The translations under genes and the position numbers were made by a program. From assembly GCA_016202525.1 (NCBI GenBank), contig JACQOM010000163.1:1-11462 (forward strand): a stretch of 11,462 bases of DNA, read 5' to 3'. Positions 6,690 through 11,462 of this stretch are shown piece by piece. The stretch comes from Chloroflexota bacterium. Lineage in GTDB: Bacteria > Chloroflexota > Dehalococcoidia > Dehalococcoidales > UBA2162. Below the pieces are notes generated by a model. It worked only from the letters and a program-made list of their open reading frames with translations. It was not told the origin of the DNA and ran no database searches. Position 1 is the first letter of the stretch. Every line of letters begins with the position of its first letter.

Positions 6690-7376
6690 ATGGCCAGATG
6701 GGGAATGGTTATCGATTTAGATAAGTGTACCGGTTGCCAGGCGTGCTCCATCGCCTGCAAGACAGAGAATGATGTCCCTCACGGTTCGCCTGAGGAGCAT
6801 GTTCGCAGGACAGCCATCTTCTGGCATAAAGTAATCGCCATCAGCCGCGGCGAATACCCGTCGGTAGGTATCGACCTGATACCGATGCCGTGCATGCACT
6901 GTGACAATGCCCCCTGTACTACGGTGTGCCCTGCCAAGGCAACCTATCATCGTCCTGATGGTATTGTTATTCAGGACTTCCGGCGCTGTATCGGCTGTAA
7001 ATATTGCATGATTGCTTGTCCCTACGGGGTCAGGAATTTTAACTACAAAGAACAGGAAGAGAAAGAGTATCATCGCCCTGACCTCCCTCCCGACCGGGCT
7101 ACGCGGGGACCATGGCCTTTCCCCCGGCGGATACACGGAGTGGTCGAGAAATGTACCTTTTGCTTTCACCGTGTCGACCAGGGGGTTAAGGAAGGTAAAA
7201 AGATAGGTGTCGATGTGGTGCCGGCCTGTGCCGAAGCCTGTCCGGCGCACGCCATATTCTTTGGCGACCTTGACGACCCGGAGAGCGGGGTCTCGAAGTT
7301 GCTGGCAACTCGAGAAGGGTTCCGACTGAGGGAAAAAATGGGCACCAGACCGAAGGTGTTTTATCTCCCGAGATAG
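6690..7376 (+). CDS. Four-cluster ferredoxin subunit of the molybdoenzyme complex (PsrB/TtrB/QrcC-like)
   Basis: This 228-residue protein has all sixteen cysteines for four [4Fe-4S] clusters in the order typical of CISM electron-transfer subunits: C13/C16/C19/C23, C68/C71/C76/C80 (the CxxCx4CxxxC variant), C100/C103/C106/C110, and the C155/C158 ... C180/C184 pair with a 21-residue insert. It would carry electrons between the molybdopterin subunit and the NrfD-type membrane subunit. It has no signal peptide of its own; in this family the subunit is normally exported as a complex with the Tat-bearing partner. The gene begins eight bases after the molybdoenzyme stop, with GAGGT overlapping that stop as ribosome binding site, which indicates translational coupling. 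A proline-rich insertion (about 130-147, including RGPWPFPRR) precedes the last cluster motif. The role is firm, the substrate of the complex unknown. Confidence 0.92.
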   Translation: MARWGMVIDLDKCTGCQACSIACKTENDVPHGSPEEHVRRTAIFWHKVIAISRGEYPSVGIDLIPMPCMHCDNAPCTTVCPAKATYHRPDGIVIQDFRRCIGCKYCMIACPYGVRNFNYKEQEEKEYHRPDLPPDRATRGPWPFPRRIHGVVEKCTFCFHRVDQGVKEGKKIGVDVVPACAEACPAHAIFFGDLDDPESGVSKLLATREGFRLREKMGTRPKVFYLPR

Positions 7377-7387
7377 GGTGATTCTGA

Positions 7388-8611
7388 ATGGCTTTGAATT
7401 TTTCTGCAATTGAAGGCAAGTCGAAAAGCTACCGCTGGTTGGTGGGGATTCTGGCTGTCCTGGTGCTGTCCGGACTGGCTAGCTTCGTTATCAGCTATCT
7501 GAGGGGTCACCAGGTGTTCGGTGGCAGCAACAATGTTCCCTGGGGTCTGCCGATTGTTTTTCTTATCTACCTGATTGGACTCAGCGCCGGTTCCCTGATT
7601 CTCTCCTCGCTGACCTATGTTTTCGGGCGGCAGGAGTATAAACCAATCGCCCGGATGGCGGTATTCCTGGCGATAGTGCTTATTGTGGGTGCCCTGATAT
7701 TCATCTTTGTCGATTTGGGCAGGCCGGAGAAGTTCTGGCGGCTGTTCATGTTCTTTTATCTGAATAATATGACCTCGATGTTTGCCATCAACGGGATTCT
7801 TTATGGCGGCTATTTTGCCATCAGCCTGGTTTATCTGGGCTTCATCTTTGCCGACAATGCCAGAATGACCCGGGCGATGGGTATCCTGGCTGTCTGCTGG
7901 GCGATGTTGGTGCATATGGGCACCGGAGCGATATTCGGCTTCGTTGCCGCCCGTGAACCCTGGTTTTCACCATTACGTCCCCTTGAATTTCTGGTGGCGG
8001 CGCTGGCATCGGGGTTGGCGCTGCTGATACTGGCGGTAGTGCTTACTTTGAAGTTTGCCCGCCGTGATGTGAAGAAGGAGATGATTGTTTCTCTGAGCCG
8101 GCTGCTGCCGATAATTATTATCGCCCTGCTGGTTCTGGTTTTCGTCGATAAAATGACTCATCTCTATGAGCCGGGCCGGGAGGCGGCCGTTTATATGCTG
8201 GCCGGTGCTTCTGCCTGGGTTTTCTGGGGATTACAAATAGGCATGGGAGGAGTTATCCCGCTGGTAATCCTGTTCAATCCCCGCTGGAATAAGTCCGTAC
8301 GGAACATATCTTTAGCCGCTGCCTCGGTGGTGGTCGGCGTCTTTTTCGAGAGATTTTATCTGGTAATCCCCGGGGCGGCTTACCCTCTGGATTTATACCC
8401 TGGGAAAATTGAAGGTGTCTGGGGAGCCACCGGTGCTTTTCCGGTAAGACCCGTGGAAACGATGCTGGCGGTAGGGATACTTTCTTTACTGGTACTGGTT
8501 TTTGTGCTGGGCTTGAAATTTATGGAATTGCTACCGGTTGCCGAGAGCACTCCCGCAACGGCGCCAGCGCCGGGTTCTGCGCTTGCGGCTGAGAAACAGC
8601 CCGGTGTCTAG
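7388..8611 (+). CDS. NrfD/PsrC/HybB-family quinone-interacting membrane subunit
   Basis: This 407-residue protein shows about ten hydrophobic helices (roughly 17-37, 54-79, 88-109, 130-152, 163-187, 198-222, 237-254, 266-292, 306-326, 357-379), the count seen in the longer PsrC/HybB/ActC-like branch rather than eight-helix NrfD. Characteristic sequences are NNVPWGLP before helix 2, GLSAGS in it, DLGRPEKFW after helix 3, and the YPLDLYPGKIEGVWGATGAFP loop before the last helix, similar to the end of HybB/ActC-type proteins. The family carries no heme and binds quinone near the outer face, so this subunit would link the iron-sulfur protein to the menaquinone pool. It starts 11 bases after the ferredoxin gene and is followed by a 40-base gap. 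The C-terminal tail is an Ala/Pro-rich linker (about 385-407). Whether it also moves protons cannot be told from sequence. Confidence 0.9.
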   Translation: MALNFSAIEGKSKSYRWLVGILAVLVLSGLASFVISYLRGHQVFGGSNNVPWGLPIVFLIYLIGLSAGSLILSSLTYVFGRQEYKPIARMAVFLAIVLIVGALIFIFVDLGRPEKFWRLFMFFYLNNMTSMFAINGILYGGYFAISLVYLGFIFADNARMTRAMGILAVCWAMLVHMGTGAIFGFVAAREPWFSPLRPLEFLVAALASGLALLILAVVLTLKFARRDVKKEMIVSLSRLLPIIIIALLVLVFVDKMTHLYEPGREAAVYMLAGASAWVFWGLQIGMGGVIPLVILFNPRWNKSVRNISLAAASVVVGVFFERFYLVIPGAAYPLDLYPGKIEGVWGATGAFPVRPVETMLAVGILSLLVLVFVLGLKFMELLPVAESTPATAPAPGSALAAEKQPGV

Positions 8612-8651
8612 CCCGATTGAATTAGTGGTCAGGAGATTGATAAAGAGGTAC

Positions 8652-9950
8652 ATGAGCAAGACCAGAGAAATCGACCAGGAAAAACTTAAAGTGCGCTTCG
8701 TGAAGCCCGAGGGCAAAATCAGCCGGCGTGAATTGCTCAAGCTGGTGATGCCCCGCTATGAAGTGATTCCTTTCGTTGAATCGGCCTTATGCCAGGGAAG
8801 CCGTGAATGCGGGCTTTGTCTGGATACCTGTCCGCTTGCGGCAATAAAGTCCGATAACGATGCGGTCATCATCGATACTGCTTTATGCAGTGGCTGCGGC
8901 GCCTGTGTCGAGGTTTGCCCGTACCGGGCGATAGCCTATCCTACCTTTTCCCTCGAGCATCTGGACAAAGAGATGGAAAAGCTGCTTACTGCCAAAGGTG
9001 CTCCGGTCAAGCCGGGGATAGTGGCATTTGTTTGTCAGAGCTGCGAGTCGGCAGCCTCTGGAAATTCTGGAAATAAGGAAGCGGCTCCGGCGTACCCGGC
9101 CGGCGTATTGCTCCTAACTGTTCCCTGTTTGGCAATGGTCTCACCCTGGTTAATGCTGCGTGCTTTCGACCGGGGAGCATCGGGACTGGCCCTTATTTTC
9201 AATCGTGAAAAGTGTTCCGTTGGCCTGGCTGCGGATAAATGGCAGGGGAGCGTACAGTTTGTCCAGGCGCTGCTCAAATGCTGGGGCATAGAGCCAGAAC
9301 GTATCAGAGTCTTTAATATCGATGACGGTTCCGCTAATCTTGCCCGGCAGTTAGACAGGTTTGCTAAGGAAATAGCCGGTTTGCCTCCGTTGCCGCTATG
9401 GCTGTCAGCGCCTGCGTCGGTTCCTACCAAAGATTGGCCGCTGCCGTCGCTGATTAGGGGCTTGAGGTCTAAACTGGGGGTGTCCGGCGGAGTAGTGACT
9501 GACGGCGCGGTGCCTTTCGGCAAGCTGGCGCTGGATAAGTCACGCTGTATCGGCTGTGGTCTTTGTGTCCGTGATTGTCCCACTGAGGCATTGGCTGCTT
9601 TATCAGAGGAAACCGGCAACTACCGGTTGCTTTTCCGGCATGATTTGTGTCTGGCCTGCGGTAAATGTATTACGGTTTGTCCGGAGAAGTGCCTCAAGCT
9701 AGAGCGGAGCCTGGAACTGGAGAAGATGGATAGCCCTGCCGTGGTTCTTTTTGAGGATAAGATTGCCCGTTGCCGTGAATGCGGTGCCTTTATCGGGCCC
9801 AGAGCCATGGTTGATGGTTTACAGTCAAAACTGGGGGCAATGGGAGCTTCTCTTGCCTCTCTGATGGAACTTTGTCCCGACTGTAAAATGAAGGCCCAGT
9901 TTAGTCCGGGGAGAGATGCCCGGGAGCCGAAGCGGGTCGGTTCAGGATAA
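8652..9950 (+). CDS. Ferredoxin / MvhD-like / ferredoxin fusion protein
   Basis: This 432-residue soluble protein has four parts. Residues 47-89 form a two-cluster ferredoxin (C47/C53/C56/C60 and C79/C82/C85/C89), with the first motif stretched to Cx5CxxCxxxC. Residues 122-243 resemble the MvhD/FlpD domain that passes electrons to heterodisulfide reductase: FVCQSC (C128, C131), a TVPCLAMVSP motif (C159), KCSVG (C188) and GIEPERIRV. Residues 293-347 form a second two-cluster ferredoxin (C299/C302/C305/C309 and C333/C336/C339/C343). The tail has CRECG and CPDC (C374/C377, C408/C411), probably a small metal-binding knuckle. No membrane helix or usable signal is seen, so a cytoplasmic carrier is likely. 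Start choice: ATG 8652 follows AAAGAGG; the same frame is open upstream to 8538, but those codons overlap the NrfD gene and encode an arginine-rich, non-ferredoxin sequence. Partner proteins are inferred only from location. Confidence 0.82.
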   Translation: MSKTREIDQEKLKVRFVKPEGKISRRELLKLVMPRYEVIPFVESALCQGSRECGLCLDTCPLAAIKSDNDAVIIDTALCSGCGACVEVCPYRAIAYPTFSLEHLDKEMEKLLTAKGAPVKPGIVAFVCQSCESAASGNSGNKEAAPAYPAGVLLLTVPCLAMVSPWLMLRAFDRGASGLALIFNREKCSVGLAADKWQGSVQFVQALLKCWGIEPERIRVFNIDDGSANLARQLDRFAKEIAGLPPLPLWLSAPASVPTKDWPLPSLIRGLRSKLGVSGGVVTDGAVPFGKLALDKSRCIGCGLCVRDCPTEALAALSEETGNYRLLFRHDLCLACGKCITVCPEKCLKLERSLELEKMDSPAVVLFEDKIARCRECGAFIGPRAMVDGLQSKLGAMGASLASLMELCPDCKMKAQFSPGRDAREPKRVGSG

Positions 9951-9953
9951 GAT

Positions 9954-10178
9954 ATGAATATACTGGCGAGAGTAATAGCTGTTTTCATCGAAGTGGGTCT
10001 GCTGGCTTTGATTTTTTACTGTTTGCTTAACGGTGTGCGGCTCACCATCTTCGACATGGGACTGAAAGTTAAGTACCGGAAGATGGTCACTACGGCATTT
10101 GTGGTCGTCGGTGGTATTATTCTGGTCTTTTTAATTTCTCATTTGACCTTGCTGTACCCGACTATTAAAGCCGGATGA
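9954..10178 (+). CDS. Small two-helix membrane protein of unknown function
   Basis: This 74-residue protein has two clear membrane segments (about 4-26 and 46-68), separated by a short loop containing a basic patch (KVKYRK). No cysteine or histidine pair suggests a cofactor; only single C and H residues lie in or beside the helices. It begins three bases after the preceding stop with AGGA six bases upstream, and the HdrDE/EMO-like gene begins 33 bases later, so it is embedded in the operon. I do not recognise a family. Position and topology suggest a small accessory subunit that anchors the soluble ferredoxin/MvhD protein or stabilises the following b-heme protein. Confidence 0.75.
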   Translation: MNILARVIAVFIEVGLLALIFYCLLNGVRLTIFDMGLKVKYRKMVTTAFVVVGGIILVFLISHLTLLYPTIKAG

Positions 10179-10200
10179 ATTGAGCTAAGGTGATAAGTTT

Positions 10201-10206
10201 AGGAGG
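10201..10206 (+). promoter_or_regulatory. Strong ribosome binding site that fixes a TTG start
   Basis: AGGAGG is a perfect Shine-Dalgarno sequence placed five bases before the TTG at 10212. The next in-frame ATG lies 20 codons further on, inside the first hydrophobic stretch, and has no comparable site. The TTG is therefore the credible start. Confidence 0.8.
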
Positions 10207-10211
10207 ACAGT

Positions 10212-11462
10212 TTGGATTCTTTACGTGAGCTTTTCTGGGCGGGTCAGGAAGTTTACATAACACAAGTATTTATGCCCATTATTATTATCGTGGGCATATT
10301 TTCTCCGGCTATTATCGCCATGTTTGCCTTCGGCTTCTACCGTCGTTATCAACTGTGGAAGTTGGGGCAGCCTGATAATCGTTTCGAGAATCGGCTCACC
10401 AGATTGATGACTACTCTGGCGGTGGCGGTAGCTCAGGTCAGAATTGTGAGGCTAAAGGAACTCTACCCCGGTCTGATGCATAGCCTTATTTTCGGCGGGA
10501 CGGCGCTTCTCTTTCTGGGCAAGATAGTCCGCCTGTTCTCATTCGGCGGGCTGACGGTGCCGCCGCAGAGTATTTATCTTTATGCCTCTTTGATTTCTGA
10601 AATCGGCGGTGTGATGATTATTATCGGCGGAGGTCTGGCCATCTACCGGCGCTATATCAAGAAACCCGCTCGTCTGGACACTGTGCCTGAAGATAACCTG
10701 GTTTATGTCTGGGCGTCTTTACTGGTGCTGACCGGCTTCATGATTAAGGGGTACCGTATCGCCATCAGTGGTGTCACTCCGCCTGACTGGCCGATGTGGT
10801 CGCCGGTAGGTTATCTTATTTCCCATATCTTTCCCACTTTTATGACCGAGGCTAAGAATGAAATTCTGGTCTGGCACCGGGTATTGATTCACACCATACC
10901 GGCGTTTGTCTTTCTGGGCTATATCTGGGTCAACCGTTCCCGTTTGCAGCATATCCTCATTTCCCCGCTGAATGTCTATTTCCGTTCCTTGAGGCCGAAA
11001 GGCGCTTTAGTGCCGATAGACCTGGAGAAAGCCGAGTCATTCGGTGTCTCCAAAATCGAAGGTTTTACCTGGAAGCAGCTTCTGGACCTCGATGCCTGCA
11101 CCCGGTGCGGACGCTGTCAGGATGCCTGCCCGGCTTTCTTTAGCGGCAAGAAGCTTAATCCTAAGAAGGTGATACAGGACCTGAAGGGACATCTCCAGGC
11201 GGTATATCCCTACCCTCTGATAAAAAAGCCCGTAGAAACCCGGCCGGACATGATTACCGATGTAATTACTGATGAGGTACTGTGGGACTGCACCACTTGC
11301 CGTGCCTGCCAGCAGGCGTGCCCGATTTATATCGAGCATGTCGATAAGATAATTGATATGCGCCGCAACCTGGCCATGGAAAAGAGCCAGTTCCCGGAAT
11401 CGGCTCAGGAAGCTCTAAAAAGCTTGGGGAGCAGAGAGCACCCCTGGCGGGGAACCCAGGCC
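10212..11462 (+). CDS. Fused membrane cytochrome b / HdrD-like iron-sulfur oxidoreductase (HdrDE or EMO/DUF224-like), C-terminus cut
   Basis: The frame is open from TTG 10212 to the window end, giving 417 residues with no stop. The N-terminal half is a NarI/DsrM-like membrane domain with about five helices (17-43, 88-110, 121-146, 162-184, 219-241) and histidines H90, H205, H222 and H227 suitable for b-heme ligation. The second half is a GlpC/HdrD-type two-cluster domain: C296/C299/C302/C306 and C360/C363/C366/C370, each ending CP. The CCG cysteine domains expected after this would lie beyond the window. This fused layout is known from HdrE-HdrD-like proteins and from the EtfAB:menaquinone oxidoreductase (EMO, DUF224) of syntrophs, which passes electrons from fatty acyl-CoA oxidation to menaquinone. 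An EtfAB partner, a disulfide or a cytoplasmic ferredoxin protein could be the donor. The TTG start hides it from ATG/GTG-only gene calls. Confidence 0.85.
   Translation, partial: MDSLRELFWAGQEVYITQVFMPIIIIVGIFSPAIIAMFAFGFYRRYQLWKLGQPDNRFENRLTRLMTTLAVAVAQVRIVRLKELYPGLMHSLIFGGTALLFLGKIVRLFSFGGLTVPPQSIYLYASLISEIGGVMIIIGGGLAIYRRYIKKPARLDTVPEDNLVYVWASLLVLTGFMIKGYRIAISGVTPPDWPMWSPVGYLISHIFPTFMTEAKNEILVWHRVLIHTIPAFVFLGYIWVNRSRLQHILISPLNVYFRSLRPKGALVPIDLEKAESFGVSKIEGFTWKQLLDLDACTRCGRCQDACPAFFSGKKLNPKKVIQDLKGHLQAVYPYPLIKKPVETRPDMITDVITDEVLWDCTTCRACQQACPIYIEHVDKIIDMRRNLAMEKSQFPESAQEALKSLGSREHPWRGTQA

Noticed and set aside
6717..7409. Minus-strand open frame of 230 codons opposite the ferredoxin subunit
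   Set aside because: The plus strand carries sixteen ordered cluster cysteines; the antisense translation has no domain features and spans a gene junction.
8538..8651. N-terminal extension of the ferredoxin/MvhD fusion from ATG 8538
   Set aside because: These 38 codons mostly overlap the NrfD gene and encode an arginine-rich, low-complexity sequence; ATG 8652 with AAAGAGG is the better start.
8721..8744. SRRELLK in the fusion protein as a Tat signal
   Set aside because: The motif matches around residues 24-30, but the sequence that follows contains proline, arginine and glutamate instead of a hydrophobic stretch, and the protein is ferredoxin/MvhD-like, so cytoplasmic.
1..11462. CRISPR arrays, insertion sequences, tRNA or rRNA genes
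   Set aside because: No regularly spaced repeats, transposase motifs, terminal inverted repeats or RNA gene signatures were seen; the window is almost fully coding with metabolic genes.

Overview
The window reads as part of the genome of an anaerobic bacterium of moderate GC (about 50-55% by eye). It carries a tungsten-type aldehyde:ferredoxin oxidoreductase (AOR) family enzyme, a Tat-exported molybdopterin oxidoreductase with four-cluster ferredoxin and NrfD-type subunits, an MvhD-like ferredoxin fusion, and an HdrD/EMO-like membrane iron-sulfur protein. With a MmgE/PrpD protein and a thiamine-diphosphate enzyme alongside, this fits subsurface Dehalococcoidia-like Chloroflexota or a similar fatty-acid or carboxylate-using anaerobe. 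The lineage is an inference; no rRNA or other phylogenetic marker is present.

Layout. The left part (1-1753, minus strand) holds the N-terminal 86 codons of a thiamine-diphosphate enzyme, preceded on the same strand by a complete MmgE/PrpD-family gene. A 210-base divergent intergenic region (1754-1963) carries one recognisable promoter for each direction. Rightwards come an AOR-family gene (1964-3856), then tatA with its own near-consensus promoter (3978-4184). After a 166-base gap with a possible terminator or attenuator hairpin comes a tight cluster running to the window edge. It consists of a Tat-signal molybdopterin oxidoreductase (4351-6681), a 4x[4Fe-4S] ferredoxin subunit (6690-7376), a ten-helix NrfD-family quinone-site subunit (7388-8611), a 432-residue ferredoxin/MvhD-like/ferredoxin fusion (8652-9950), a 74-residue two-helix membrane protein (9954-10178), and an HdrDE/EMO-like fused membrane b-heme and iron-sulfur protein that starts at TTG 10212 and is cut by the window end.

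How the genes may work together. The first three genes of the cluster have the catalytic/electron-transfer/membrane-anchor layout of complex iron-sulfur molybdoenzymes (Psr/Phs/Ttr/Qrc-like). The next three look like a cytoplasmic and membrane relay handling low-potential electrons or EtfAB/thiol-disulfide electrons. The simplest reading is a membrane respiratory module connecting an exported (or externally facing) oxidoreductase, the quinone pool and cytoplasmic ferredoxin-type carriers, with the AOR enzyme as a possible ferredoxin-linked partner. The substrate cannot be read from the sequence. The most unusual features are a glutamate where the catalytic subunit should have its molybdenum-ligating cysteine, the fusion architecture of the 432-residue protein, and the joining of a CISM operon to an HdrDE/EMO-like gene.
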